Notes: a model not told the origin generated them from the letters alone. Shown: positions 37,368-46,297, counted from the stretch's first letter. The stretch: DNA of 64,000 bases from Brevundimonas naejangsanensis DSM 23858 (GCF_000421705.1 NZ_ATXN01000006.1:124001-188000); one strand, 5' to 3'. A program made the numbers and translations.

Positions 37368-40358
37368 TCAGAACTTAGCCGTCAGACCCACGAAGTAGCG
37401 CCGTCCCAGGATGTCATAGGTCGAGGGATCGGTGTTGGCCTGGATGCCCGGCGACCAGGTGCGCGGGTCCTGATCGGTCAGGTTGTTCACGCCCGCGCGC
37501 AGGACGACGCGGTCGCTCACTTCCCAGGTGCCCAGCAGATCGAAGTAGTTGATCGCATCCAGCTTGTTATCAGTGCGGTAGATATCCACCTCGCCGACCC
37601 GACGCCAGCGGGCGCCCACGCCATACGGCCCCTTGGAATAGTTGACCGAGGTCAGGAACTTCCATTCCGGGAAGGTGAAGCCGTTGGTGGAGTCGATGGT
37701 GCCTGCGCGCTCGTTGAACGGACCGCCCGCAGCATCCTGGCGCTGCCAACTATCCATCCAGCCGACCACGAAGTTCAGGTTCAGAGCGCCCCAGTCGGGC
37801 ATGCCGGCGTCCATCAGGTCGAAGCCCCAGTCGACCTGAAGGTCGACGCCAGAGGTCTTCAGCGTGGCCAGGTTCTGCTGCAGGCCCAGGCTGTCCACCA
37901 CATTGCCCGTCATGGCGTCGCGGCGGAACAGCTGGCAGTAGCCGTTGTTGGCGTCATAGCTGGTGTTGGTCACGCCCGTGGCGTTGAAGCAGCCCTGAAG
38001 CTGGTTCGCCGCCGTGATGGTGCCGACCACGTCGGTGATCTCAATGCTGTAGTAGTCGAGCGAGGTCGACAGGCGCGAGAACAGCGGGTTTTCCAGCTGC
38101 GGACGATAGACGAAGCCCAGCGTCCAGGTGTCCGCCGTCTCTTCCTTCAGGTTGCGGTTGCCGCCGACGAAGCCCTGAATTTGCGTGCTGTTGAAGACAT
38201 AGCTGTCGACAGCGGCCGCCGACAGGCCCTGTGCGATGCAGAGGTCGCGGACCTTGGCCCCATCGGGTCCCTTGCGGTATGCGCCGCGGATGTCGCACGG
38301 GTCGCCGCCATAAACGGCCTGGCCTGCGGCGTTCACCGGGCTGCCGATCTGCGGCGAGCTGATGTCGCGGTTGCCGAACAGTTCGCCGATGGAGGGCGCA
38401 CGCACGGCGCGCTGGACGCCGCCGCGAACACGCAGACCATCGACAACGGCCCAGTCGATGTCCGCCTTATAGGCCGAAACCCCGCCGACGGTGCTGTAGT
38501 CGGCGTAGCGATAGCCCAGGTTCAGGTCCAGCGACTGGACGAACGGCTGATCGGCCAGGACCGGGATCAGGGCCTCGATGAAGACTTCGGTCGAGTTGGT
38601 CGAGCCGGTCAGGGGCTGAACCGGGTTGAAGCCGGCGACTTCCACGCCGCCGATCTTGCCGCCGTCAGGCAGGCCGTCCGCGCCCAGGTGGTCGACGATC
38701 GGATTGCTCTGCGACAGGCCGGCGTCCGGACGGAAGGCGAAGGTGTCTTCGCGATACTGAGCGCCCAGGGCGACGCGGACTTCGCCGGCCGGCAGCTGGA
38801 ACAGACCGCCCTGCATGGTCGCCTCGACGACGCTCTGCTCGCTGAGGGTCGCGTTCTTGCTGTTGCGGTTGATGTAGTTGATGCAGCTCTGCGACAGTTG
38901 CGTCAGGCCGAAGGGGTTGAAGCCGCCTTCGCACAGATTGGCGCCGCCGGCCGGATCATCCAGCAGACGCTGAACGGCGGAACGCGAGACGTTGCCCGAC
39001 TGCTGCGTCTGGTTGTCGACGCGGCCGTACTGGGCGCTGACGTCATAGCGCCAGTCGCCGAACGGCAGAGCGCCGCGCACGCCGGTCGTCACCTGATAGA
39101 CCGTGGTGCTGTCCTCGGCCAGGCGGCCGCCGATGGCGTTGAAGCGCTTGTTCAGACCGAAGGAGGCCGTCGGATTCGGACGCGCGTCCAGGAAGGCGCG
39201 CAGGTCGGGCGAGATGAACGGGTTGGTCGTCGGCACGCGGAAACCGTACGTCGGCGACGGCCCCGGCATCGGCGTCGGCGCCAGGATCACGTCCGAGCTG
39301 TACTGGGTGTACAGGACGTTGCCGTACAGCTCGACCGAGTCCGTCAGATCATAGCGGACCGCCGAGAAGGCGTTCCAGCGCTCCAGCGGAATGCTGAGCA
39401 TGCCGGTCGCGCCGGTGTTGTAAGCCCAGGCCACGCCCGGCTGGTGATAGGCGTCCCATTCGGCGCCGCCGGGGCTCTTGAAGTTGTAAGCGCCGACGTG
39501 GCTGAACAGCGAACCATCGGTGTTGTAGCCGAACTCGCCGGTCGGAGTGACGCAGCTGGCGCAGTTCAGATAGCTGTTGATGAAGGCCTGGCTCGGCAGG
39601 TTGGTCGAATCGAAGGTCGTGACGCCCAGCGGCGAGACGCTGTTGCGGCCCGAAACGCGCGAGAAGCCGCGCGCATCGCTCATGATCGCCGAGCGGGTCG
39701 AACGGCCGATCGACAGCACCGCATTGCCGCGGCCATCGTCCAGGTTGCCGCCCATCGTGATGGTGAAGCTCTCGGTCGTGCCGTCGCCGCGTTCCGTCTG
39801 ACCGTACTGGGCGTCGATCTGAACGCCGGAGAAGCTGTCGTTCAGGGTGAAGTTGGCCACGCCGGCCAGGGCGTCCGAGCCATAGGTGGCCGACGCGCCG
39901 CCTGAGATGACTTCGACGTTCTTGATCAGGGCCGCCGGGATCAGGTTGACGTCGACCGTGCCATCCGCGTTCGACGGCACGATGCGGCGACCGTTCATCA
40001 GGACGAGCGTCCGGTTGCTGCCGAGGCCGCGCAGGTTCAGGTTGGCCTGACCGCCATTGCCCGGGTTGACCGAGCCGTGGCTGTTGCCGGGCATGAACTG
40101 CGGCATGTCGTTCATCAGGCTTTCGACCGTCACCGATCCGGTCGCCTGCAGGTCTTCCTGGCCGACAGTTACGATAGGGCTGGTCGAATTATAGTCCTTC
40201 CGGACGATCCGCGAACCCGTGACGACGATCTCGCTGACCGAGGTGGGTTCGTCCTGAACCATGGCGGCGGCAGGCTGGGCGGCGAAGGCCGTCAGGGCGG
40301 CGACACCGCCGATAACAGTGGATGTCAGCAAACACTGACGCGTGTTGGGAGAGGTCAA
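37368..40358 (-). CDS. Large TonB-dependent receptor (TTG start)
   Basis: This is a 996-residue receptor with a signal peptide ending near AAQPAAA. The plug begins VSEIVVTGSRIVRKDYNSTSP and contains NLRGLGSNRTLVLMNGRRI and EVISGGASATYGSDALAGVANF. The barrel ends FVGLTAKF. The best start is TTG at 40358, preceded by GGAG. No ATG lies near the signal peptide. It belongs to the same peptide-type receptor subfamily as the gene at 28840. It lies 63 bp after RidA and 100 bp before three DUF885 genes on the same strand, so VOC-RidA-receptor-DUF885x3 may be one long transcript driven from the LysR box at 41430. Confidence 0.92.
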   Translation of the reverse strand: MTSPNTRQCLLTSTVIGGVAALTAFAAQPAAAMVQDEPTSVSEIVVTGSRIVRKDYNSTSPIVTVGQEDLQATGSVTVESLMNDMPQFMPGNSHGSVNPGNGGQANLNLRGLGSNRTLVLMNGRRIVPSNADGTVDVNLIPAALIKNVEVISGGASATYGSDALAGVANFTLNDSFSGVQIDAQYGQTERGDGTTESFTITMGGNLDDGRGNAVLSIGRSTRSAIMSDARGFSRVSGRNSVSPLGVTTFDSTNLPSQAFINSYLNCASCVTPTGEFGYNTDGSLFSHVGAYNFKSPGGAEWDAYHQPGVAWAYNTGATGMLSIPLERWNAFSAVRYDLTDSVELYGNVLYTQYSSDVILAPTPMPGPSPTYGFRVPTTNPFISPDLRAFLDARPNPTASFGLNKRFNAIGGRLAEDSTTVYQVTTGVRGALPFGDWRYDVSAQYGRVDNQTQQSGNVSRSAVQRLLDDPAGGANLCEGGFNPFGLTQLSQSCINYINRNSKNATLSEQSVVEATMQGGLFQLPAGEVRVALGAQYREDTFAFRPDAGLSQSNPIVDHLGADGLPDGGKIGGVEVAGFNPVQPLTGSTNSTEVFIEALIPVLADQPFVQSLDLNLGYRYADYSTVGGVSAYKADIDWAVVDGLRVRGGVQRAVRAPSIGELFGNRDISSPQIGSPVNAAGQAVYGGDPCDIRGAYRKGPDGAKVRDLCIAQGLSAAAVDSYVFNSTQIQGFVGGNRNLKEETADTWTLGFVYRPQLENPLFSRLSTSLDYYSIEITDVVGTITAANQLQGCFNATGVTNTSYDANNGYCQLFRRDAMTGNVVDSLGLQQNLATLKTSGVDLQVDWGFDLMDAGMPDWGALNLNFVVGWMDSWQRQDAAGGPFNERAGTIDSTNGFTFPEWKFLTSVNYSKGPYGVGARWRRVGEVDIYRTDNKLDAINYFDLLGTWEVSDRVVLRAGVNNLTDQDPRTWSPGIQANTDPSTYDILGRRYFVGLTAKF

Positions 40359-40421
40359 CGGAGGAACTCCAAGGGAATTTAGCGTGAAGGAATGAGCGAT
40401 CAGGCGCGCGTCGCCGCGGCC

Positions 40422-40829
40422 TTAATCGCGGAACTGGGCGATAGCCTCGATCTCGACGAGGAAGTCCGGCAGGGCGAGGGACTGCACCCCGACCACCGTG
40501 TTGGGCGCCGGCGTTTCGTCGCCATAGAAGCGCTTGAGAGCGCCGACCACGGCGCCGAGGCGCTCCATGTCGTTGTCGACGATGTAGGTCCGCAGCCGGA
40601 CGACATCCGACGGACCCAGACCTGAATGGTCGAGCACCGCCGCGATGTTGGCGAGCGCCTTGTCGACCTGGGCGGCGAAGTCACCGACGCCCACGACATT
40701 GCAATCGGCGTCCCAGGCGACCTGGCCGGCGAGATGAAGCACCCTGCCCCCGTCCTGAACGGCCGCATGAGAGAAGCCGAAAGGCGTGCTGTCGTAGAGC
40801 TCTGATGGATTGATTTTCGTGGTCGCCAT
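40422..40829 (-). CDS. RidA family (YjgF/YER057c/UK114) protein
   Basis: This 135-residue RidA-type protein has LAGQVAWD near residues 34-41, the Arg of VVRLRTYIVD, and TVVGVQSLALPDFLVEIEAIA with the conserved C-terminal Glu. RidA proteins hydrolyse reactive enamines and imines made by amino-acid deaminases and amine oxidases. A three-part FAD/2Fe-2S dehydrogenase that would make such an imine is encoded just upstream (41445-44303), which fits. The start at 40829 follows CGGGAGGGCGAC and lies 13 bp after the VOC gene. Confidence 0.9.
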   Translation of the reverse strand: MATTKINPSELYDSTPFGFSHAAVQDGGRVLHLAGQVAWDADCNVVGVGDFAAQVDKALANIAAVLDHSGLGPSDVVRLRTYIVDNDMERLGAVVGALKRFYGDETPAPNTVVGVQSLALPDFLVEIEAIAQFRD

Positions 40830-40842
40830 GTCGCCCTCCCGG

Positions 40843-41349
40843 CTAGTCGACGAGTTCGAGCTGCAGCCCGAAAGGATCCTGGATGTAGAGGTTGGTCTTG
40901 CCGGCCAGCGGCCCGGCGTCGATCTCGATGGGGTCCAGCGGCTTGCAGCCCAGCTCCGCCAGCCAGGCGGCGGCGGCGGGAACGTCATCGACCCGGAACG
41001 CTAGGTGATGCCCGCCGATGTCGCAGTTGAGCGGCGGCTCCATCCGTCGCCCATCCGGGCTGTCGTATTGAACCAGCTGGACGCGGAAGCCGCCCGTAAA
41101 GGCGATCATCGCCAGGGTCAGACGCGCGCCCTGGACGCCCACGTGGGCCTCCATCCAGTCGCGCCCATCGGGACCCGTCGGCATCTCGGCCGCGTCCATC
41201 GGACCCATGCGGTAGAGCTCGTCCGCCCCCAGAACGCCGCAGTAGAACGCCAGCGCCTGATCGAGGTCAGGCACGGTCCTGGACACATGGTCCACCGTGA
41301 ACAAGGGCCTCCCCTCATCGCGAGTATTTCCGGCCACGCTCCCCTCCAT
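40843..41349 (-). CDS. VOC-family (glyoxalase/dioxygenase superfamily) protein
   Basis: This 168-residue VOC protein has candidate metal ligands His in FTVDHVSRTV, His in IGGHHLAFRV and Glu in GLQLELVD. The start MEGSVAGN at 41349 follows the LysR-type box at 41430. The frame remains open much further upstream, but that part overlaps the FAD gene. It is the first gene of the unit that continues with RidA. A lyase, epimerase or dioxygenase role in the imino-acid pathway is possible. The family assignment is firm but the reaction is not. Confidence 0.85.
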   Translation of the reverse strand: MEGSVAGNTRDEGRPLFTVDHVSRTVPDLDQALAFYCGVLGADELYRMGPMDAAEMPTGPDGRDWMEAHVGVQGARLTLAMIAFTGGFRVQLVQYDSPDGRRMEPPLNCDIGGHHLAFRVDDVPAAAAWLAELGCKPLDPIEIDAGPLAGKTNLYIQDPFGLQLELVD

Positions 41350-41429
41350 TGCAACGTGTTCCGACTTTTGATGAAGACAGTTTTGTGGCGTTCTGCCGCC
41401 GCAAACAATGACTGCTTTTGGAAAAATCG

Positions 41430-41444
41430 TTGCGCTGAACGCAA
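41430..41444. promoter_or_regulatory. LysR-type box 1
   Basis: TTGCG-CTGAA-CGCAA is a perfect 5-5-5 palindrome containing a T-N11-A core. It lies just past the FAD-oxidoreductase stop codon and 80 bp before the VOC-RidA unit. Confidence 0.7.
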
Positions 41445-42827
41445 TCAACGCGCGGCGAGATCGCCGATCCTTACGGGTCTCGCAGGAAAGCGCGCCGTGA
41501 ACGCTGAGCGTTCGGAATGCGGCTCTCCCGCCAGGCTCAACAGGCTGTGCTCGCAGTTTCGGCCCTGGCACGCGCCCATGCCGCATCGGGTCGCCAGCTT
41601 GACGGAACCGACCTCGTCGCAGCGCGCCAGCGCGGCCTGCAGATCGGCCAGAACCACATCCTCGCAGCGGCAGATGATCGTGTCCGCATCAGGCAGGCGG
41701 GCGCTGAACGGCCCCGGGTCGGCGACGGCCTCGAGCAGGGCCGAAAACCACATCGCCGCCTCGCGCGCCTTGCGCCAGGGCCGGGCGCGACGACGCGCTT
41801 CATCCTGATCGATAAGGCCTTCGTCCAGGGCGACCGCCAGACCGGCCAGCGCGCCTTCGGCCGACGCTGCTTCGGCGCCCTTCACGCCTGTGGTCTCGCC
41901 CGCGACATAGGCGCCCCGGCGCGAGGCCCGCATCCACTCGTCGTGGTTCGTCTTCCAGCCGCCGGGTCGGGCAGGCGTCACCTGCAGGCCCGCCGCGCGC
42001 GGCAGGTCCGCCTGGGGCATGAAGCCGAAACAGAGGGCGGCCGCATCACACTCGAACCGCTCCGTCTGTCCCAGACGCAGGGCGGAAACCCTGCCCTGCC
42101 CCTCCACGCTCAGCGCCGGTCGGCCGAAACGCAGGGGAACGCCCGCCCTGAACAGACGCCAGGCGCTGCCCAGCGCCGAGAGCAGAACGGCCCCATGCGT
42201 CAGGGCGGCCCAGGGTCGGGTGATCGCGCGCCATACGAGCGTCGAGAAGGGCTGAATGAAGGCGACCACAGCCACCTCGCCACCCGCCTCCAGAGCCTGT
42301 TCGGCCACAAGCAGTTGCAGCGGGTGGCTGCCCGCGAACGCCAGGCGCTTGCCGGGGACCAGTTGCTGACTCTTGATGAAGGCCTGCGTCCCGCCCGCGC
42401 TCATGACGCCCGGCAGGGTCCAGCCGGGAATGGGAACAGCCAGATCATAGCAGCCGCCGGCGATCAGCACCCGGCGCGCCGACACCTCTTCGACGCCCGA
42501 GGGGCCGGACAGGGTCAGCGTCCACGCGCCGCCCGCTTCACGCAGGCCAAGCACTGAGCGCCCGCCCATGAAGTCGACGTTCGACAAGGCCTCGAAGGCG
42601 GCCAGCCGCGCCTTCAGCCCGCGATAGGCTCTGCCCGTCATCCAGTCGGCGACCGAAAACGCGCGCGGCGGCTGGCGCAGAATCTGGCCCCCCGGACGCG
42701 CCTGTTCGTCGATGACGGCGATCCGCAACGCCCCGTTGAGGCTCAGGCACGCCGCCTGCCCCGCGGGGCCTGCGCCGATCACGGCCAGGTCGTAATCTGG
42801 GCTCGCGCCGCTGAGGGACGAACTCAT
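41445..42827 (-). CDS. NAD(P)/FAD-dependent oxidoreductase with C-terminal [2Fe-2S] domain (opine/D-hydroxyproline dehydrogenase alpha-type)
   Basis: This 460-residue flavoprotein has the FAD dinucleotide motif AVIGAGPAGQAACLSLNG near residue 16, RPGGQILRQPP, and an internal Rossmann segment. A BFD-like [2Fe-2S] cluster near the C-terminus shows CRCEDV and later TRCGMGACQGRNC. This architecture is that of the large subunit in heterotrimeric dehydrogenases such as D-hydroxyproline dehydrogenase, octopine/nopaline oxidase and hydrogen cyanide synthase. Its start overlaps the stop of the small [2Fe-2S] gene, and with the DAO-type flavoprotein upstream the trio is complete. The physiological substrate is probably a D- or N-substituted amino acid. 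Confidence 0.88.
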   Translation of the reverse strand: MSSSLSGASPDYDLAVIGAGPAGQAACLSLNGALRIAVIDEQARPGGQILRQPPRAFSVADWMTGRAYRGLKARLAAFEALSNVDFMGGRSVLGLREAGGAWTLTLSGPSGVEEVSARRVLIAGGCYDLAVPIPGWTLPGVMSAGGTQAFIKSQQLVPGKRLAFAGSHPLQLLVAEQALEAGGEVAVVAFIQPFSTLVWRAITRPWAALTHGAVLLSALGSAWRLFRAGVPLRFGRPALSVEGQGRVSALRLGQTERFECDAAALCFGFMPQADLPRAAGLQVTPARPGGWKTNHDEWMRASRRGAYVAGETTGVKGAEAASAEGALAGLAVALDEGLIDQDEARRRARPWRKAREAAMWFSALLEAVADPGPFSARLPDADTIICRCEDVVLADLQAALARCDEVGSVKLATRCGMGACQGRNCEHSLLSLAGEPHSERSAFTARFPARPVRIGDLAAR

Positions 42828-43111
42828 TCGCCGAGCCCCGTCTCGACTGTCATTCCCGGTTCAGCGGGAACCAGACAAGCGCGCAGGCGTCGCGAAACGT
42901 CGCCCTCCCGCACATGGACTAGGCATTCGCTGCAGACGCCCATATTGCAGAACAGGCCGCGTGCGCGACCCGAGCGATCGCGCCTGAACCCCGTGGCCTC
43001 CGCGGCCAGCATGGCGGCCGCGATGGTCTCGCCCGGATAGGCCTGGATCGCGTCGCCATCGACGCTGAAGGCGAAGGGCTCCCCGCGCGACACGCCTTGG
43101 GTCTTACGCAA
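42824..43111 (-). CDS. Small [2Fe-2S] ferredoxin-like subunit (TTG start)
   Basis: This 95-residue plant-type ferredoxin-fold subunit has cluster ligands in GLFCNMGVCSECLVHV and a later RACLVPAE. I place the start at TTG 43109-43111, where GGGAGGT lies 5 bp upstream and the codon overlaps the stop region of the DAO-type gene. The frame is open upstream without an in-place ribosome site. This is the gamma/HcnA-like electron-transfer subunit of the heterotrimeric dehydrogenase. It overlaps both neighbouring genes, which suggests equimolar synthesis. Confidence 0.85.
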   Translation of the reverse strand: MRKTQGVSRGEPFAFSVDGDAIQAYPGETIAAAMLAAEATGFRRDRSGRARGLFCNMGVCSECLVHVREGDVSRRLRACLVPAEPGMTVETGLGE

Positions 43112-44303
43112 GCCGACCTCCCATGAAGCTGTTGAGGTGGCCGAAGCGCGCCGGAGAGAAGATCGACAGGCGATCCTCGCGCTCATCCAGAATCAGTCTG
43201 GCGAGAAGACGGGCGAACACCGGCCCCAGGGTGAAAGCCGAACCGCCCGCCGCCACATAGACGCCCGGCGCCTGGGGGACCTCGCCGACCAGCGGGGTTT
43301 GATCAGCCGTGATGGCGGTGATCCCGGTCCAGCTGCGGATCAGATTCAGCTCGGCGACCGGCGGAAAGATCCGCGACGCGACCCCCAGATTGCCCGCCAG
43401 CGAGGGCGTCAGCAGTTCCGCCGACCGGTCCAGGTCGAACCGACCCGTGGCGTCCAGCCGCATACGAGACGGCCACCCCCCGCCGATCAGCATGTTTCCG
43501 GCGTGCGCCTGCTTCATCGACAGCCTTTGACCGACGTGCTGGATCAGTTGCTCCAGCATCGGCGGCGCCCGCTCGGTCACATTCATCAGCAGAGCGACCG
43601 GATAGATGGGAAGATGCAGGTTGAACAGCTCGCCGATCCGGCCGGTCCAGGCACCCGCCGCGATAAGCACCTTGCGGGTCGCAAGTTCGATGTCCGCCTC
43701 GCCCCGGCGCACGGTCAGACGATAGCCCTGCGCATCCGAACCGACCGCCGTCAGGCGCGCGCCCTGCAGCAGTTGGACGCCCGCCGTCTGGGCGCGCGTC
43801 ATGAAGGCCGGCGTCAGGGCCTTCGGGTCGGCATGGCCTTCCGAGGCGAGATAGGCGGCCGCCGTCACGGCCTCGGACAGGCCCGGCGCAATGATTCGCG
43901 CTTCGGCGCCGTCGATCAGCCGGGTGTCCAGACCGCCCTCGACCTCGCGGGCGACCTTGCGCTCCAATGTGCGGACCTGGTCCGCCGTCTCGGCGACCAT
44001 CAGGCCGCCGCGCATGTGGATGTGGAGATCCGGACCCATTTCGGCGTCCAGCCTCCGCCACTCCTCGATGGCGAGGCGGTTGAGACTCAACACCTGCGCC
44101 GCCTGATCGGCCAGCGCCTCGCCGTTCTCCAGGAAGCGGCGCTCCAGCTGAAAATGCAGAGACCCCGCATTGGCGCCGGACGCGCCGATATTGGGGTAGC
44201 CCGCCTCCACCACGGCCACCGAAGCCCCGGCCTGGGCGAGCCTGAACGCCGTGGCGGCGCCGACCAGGCCGCCGCCGATCACCACGACGTCCAGACGTTC
44301 CAT
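43104..44303 (-). CDS. FAD-dependent amine/imino-acid oxidoreductase (DAO family, beta-type subunit)
   Basis: This 399-residue DAO-family flavoprotein begins VVVIGGGLVGAATAFRLAQAG (residues 6-26) and has GASGANAGSLHF near the substrate pocket and a C-terminal PGVYVAAGGSAFTLGPVFARLLA. This is the catalytic amine-oxidising subunit of sarcosine oxidase or D-hydroxyproline dehydrogenase-type complexes. The product would be an imine or pyrroline carboxylate, which suits the neighbouring lyase and RidA. It starts 4 bp after the lyase stop codon and overlaps the small [2Fe-2S] gene. Confidence 0.9.
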   Translation of the reverse strand: MERLDVVVIGGGLVGAATAFRLAQAGASVAVVEAGYPNIGASGANAGSLHFQLERRFLENGEALADQAAQVLSLNRLAIEEWRRLDAEMGPDLHIHMRGGLMVAETADQVRTLERKVAREVEGGLDTRLIDGAEARIIAPGLSEAVTAAAYLASEGHADPKALTPAFMTRAQTAGVQLLQGARLTAVGSDAQGYRLTVRRGEADIELATRKVLIAAGAWTGRIGELFNLHLPIYPVALLMNVTERAPPMLEQLIQHVGQRLSMKQAHAGNMLIGGGWPSRMRLDATGRFDLDRSAELLTPSLAGNLGVASRIFPPVAELNLIRSWTGITAITADQTPLVGEVPQAPGVYVAAGGSAFTLGPVFARLLARLILDEREDRLSIFSPARFGHLNSFMGGRLA

Positions 44304-44306
44304 TGA

Positions 44307-45215
44307 TCAGGCGCGCCCGAGGGACGCCAGGGTCTCGCGAATGCGCTCCAGATCGGCTTCGCGCACGTCCAGCAGCGGACGGCGCACATAGCCCCCCGGC
44401 AGGCCCTGAATGTTGAGCGCCGCCTTCAGAATGGCGGGCCCCGATCCGAAGCGGCCGACAAGCTCAGAGGTGTACCAAGCGTCCATGATGACCCGGTCCT
44501 GACGGCCGCAGGCGCGCGCCGCCTCGAAATCCCCGGCCCAGACGTGATTGTAGAAATCCGGCTGGGTCCGCCCCAATACGCCGCCGGCCCCCATGGTGCC
44601 GTCGCCGCCCCCGCCCCTTAACAAGGCCAGGCCGCCGTCGTCCATGCTGTGGCCGAAAACGCGGATCTGATCGCACAGCCCGAAATAGGTCTGGACGAAG
44701 CGGCGCAGGTCGCCCGTCGACTGTTTGATGGCGACGACGTTCTCGATGTCGGCCAGACGGCGCAACAGGTCGAAGTCCATGTCCACGCCGGTGCCCGGAG
44801 GCCAGTTGTAGACGCAGATCGGCAGGGCGGAACCGTCCGACACCGTCTGATAGAAGCTGACGATCTCATCCGCTGAGGGACGAATATAGGGCGGCGGCGT
44901 CACCAGCACGCCTTCATAGCCGCAGGCGTGAGCGGTCTCGGCGAAATCAACGACCTCCTGCGCCGTAAAGGCGGTGCAACCGGCGATGAGAGAGATCTTG
45001 CCCTTCATCTGTTCGCCGACGGCGGTGATCAGGGCCTTGCGCTCCTGAGGGGCCAGACTGGTCCACTCCCCCGTGGTTCCGGCCACCACCAGACCGTGCA
45101 TGCCCTCAGCGTGCAGCCATTCCAGCAACGTCCCGAGGCCTGACAGGTCAAGCTGTCCATCGACGTCGAAGGGCGTCGTGATCGCGGGGATGTAGCCGCG
45201 CCAGCCGACGCGCAT
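44307..45215 (-). CDS. Dihydrodipicolinate synthase family lyase/deaminase
   Basis: This 302-residue TIM barrel of the class I aldolase DapA family has carboxylate-binding GTTGEWTSL (about residues 46-54), catalytic Tyr in VYNWPPGTG and the Schiff-base Lys in VAIKQSTGD. It is not lysine synthesis in this setting. In hydroxyproline catabolism a member of this family deaminates pyrroline-4-hydroxy-2-carboxylate, the product of the heterotrimeric dehydrogenase, and the same partnership is seen here. I chose ATG 45215. A GTG at 45236 is possible. First gene of the operon, divergent from the LysR gene, with a LysR box between them. Confidence 0.88.
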   Translation of the reverse strand: MRVGWRGYIPAITTPFDVDGQLDLSGLGTLLEWLHAEGMHGLVVAGTTGEWTSLAPQERKALITAVGEQMKGKISLIAGCTAFTAQEVVDFAETAHACGYEGVLVTPPPYIRPSADEIVSFYQTVSDGSALPICVYNWPPGTGVDMDFDLLRRLADIENVVAIKQSTGDLRRFVQTYFGLCDQIRVFGHSMDDGGLALLRGGGGDGTMGAGGVLGRTQPDFYNHVWAGDFEAARACGRQDRVIMDAWYTSELVGRFGSGPAILKAALNIQGLPGGYVRRPLLDVREADLERIRETLASLGRA

Positions 45216-45320
45216 TCTCTTGCCAGTCACAAACACCTCTAGATCAATACTGTGCGACAGAATGGCCCTGTCTCAAGCATTTCGTTTGGGCTCACAATAC
45301 GGGACAAATGATCAATATCA

Positions 45321-45335
45321 TTGCGTTTCACGCAA
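45321..45335. promoter_or_regulatory. LysR-type box 2
   Basis: TTGCG-TTTCA-CGCAA is a perfect 5-5-5 palindrome in the gap between the divergent lyase operon and the LysR gene. This is the classical position for an autoregulated LysR operator. Confidence 0.75.
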
Positions 45336-45368
45336 CACGCGCTAGCCTCCACGTCCTAGGAGGACTCC

Positions 45369-46286
45369 ATGCAGGGAAACGCGCTTTATTACTTCCACGA
45401 GGCCGCGCGTCTGGGCTCGATGCGCCTGGCCAGCGACAAGATCGGCGTCGCCGTCTCCTCCATCAGTCGTCAGATCGCACAACTGGAACGCGACATGGGC
45501 GTGGCCCTGATCGAACGGGGACGGCGCTCGATCCGCATGACCGAGGCGGGCCTATTGGCCTACGAATACTATCAGGGCTGCGTCGCCAACGAAGAAGCCT
45601 TCATGAACAGGCTTCACGAGCATCGACAGATGAAGGCGGGCAAGGTCAGCATCGCTGTCGGCGAGGGCTTTCTGGGCGGCTTCTTCTCCAAGGTCCTTGA
45701 GGAATTCCAGGGCCAGCACCCCGGCATCGCCGCGTCCGTATCGGTGCAGTCGACGACCGAAATCGTCCGGGCCGTCCTTGATGACAACGCCCACTTCGGC
45801 CTGATCTTCAACGACTGCGCCGAGCCCAAGATCCGCGTGCGCGCCGTGGCGGCCCAGCCCTTGATGGTGGTGTGCGCCCCTGATCACCCGGCGGCGAAGT
45901 TGAAGAGCGTCTCCCTGCCCGAACTGAGCGCTTTCGACCTGTGCCTGCCGGACATCGGCCTGAGAATCCGCCAGATTCTTCGCGAGGCCGAGCGGCGTGA
46001 ACAGGTGTGGCTGGAGCCCGCCCTGACCACGACCTCCCTGTATGTGATGCGCGAGGCGGCGCGGGCGGGCCGGATGGTCACCGTGCTGCCGCGCATCGCG
46101 GTGACGAGCGAACTGGAAGAGGGAACCCTGGTGGTCCGCCCGCTCAGCGAGGCCAACCTCGAAGACACGACCATCAGCCTGATCCACCGGCTGGGGCGTC
46201 AGTTGGACGGCGCGCCCGCGCGCCTGCTGGCCGCGTTCGAAACCCGCATCAAGGGCTGGAACGAGACCGAGACAGGGCGCGACTGA
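45369..46286 (+). CDS. LysR-family transcriptional regulator
   Basis: This 305-residue LysR-type regulator has an N-terminal winged helix with SMRLASDKIGVAVSSISRQIAQLERDMGVALIERGRRSIRMTEAG (about residues 14-58) and a C-terminal effector-binding domain beginning near GKVSIAVGEGFLGGFF. It is divergent from the lyase-dehydrogenase operon and its own promoter contains a TTGCG-N5-CGCAA box. Two similar boxes lie at 41430 and 49454. I infer it activates all three units in response to an amino-acid or imino-acid signal. CTAGGAGGACTCC precedes the ATG. Confidence 0.93.
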   Translation: MQGNALYYFHEAARLGSMRLASDKIGVAVSSISRQIAQLERDMGVALIERGRRSIRMTEAGLLAYEYYQGCVANEEAFMNRLHEHRQMKAGKVSIAVGEGFLGGFFSKVLEEFQGQHPGIAASVSVQSTTEIVRAVLDDNAHFGLIFNDCAEPKIRVRAVAAQPLMVVCAPDHPAAKLKSVSLPELSAFDLCLPDIGLRIRQILREAERREQVWLEPALTTTSLYVMREAARAGRMVTVLPRIAVTSELEEGTLVVRPLSEANLEDTTISLIHRLGRQLDGAPARLLAAFETRIKGWNETETGRD

Positions 46287-46297
46287 CGCGAACCGGA

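Noticed and set aside
44307..45215. DapA of lysine biosynthesis
   Set aside because: The family fold is right, but the operon with a heterotrimeric amine dehydrogenase and a divergent LysR indicates a catabolic lyase.
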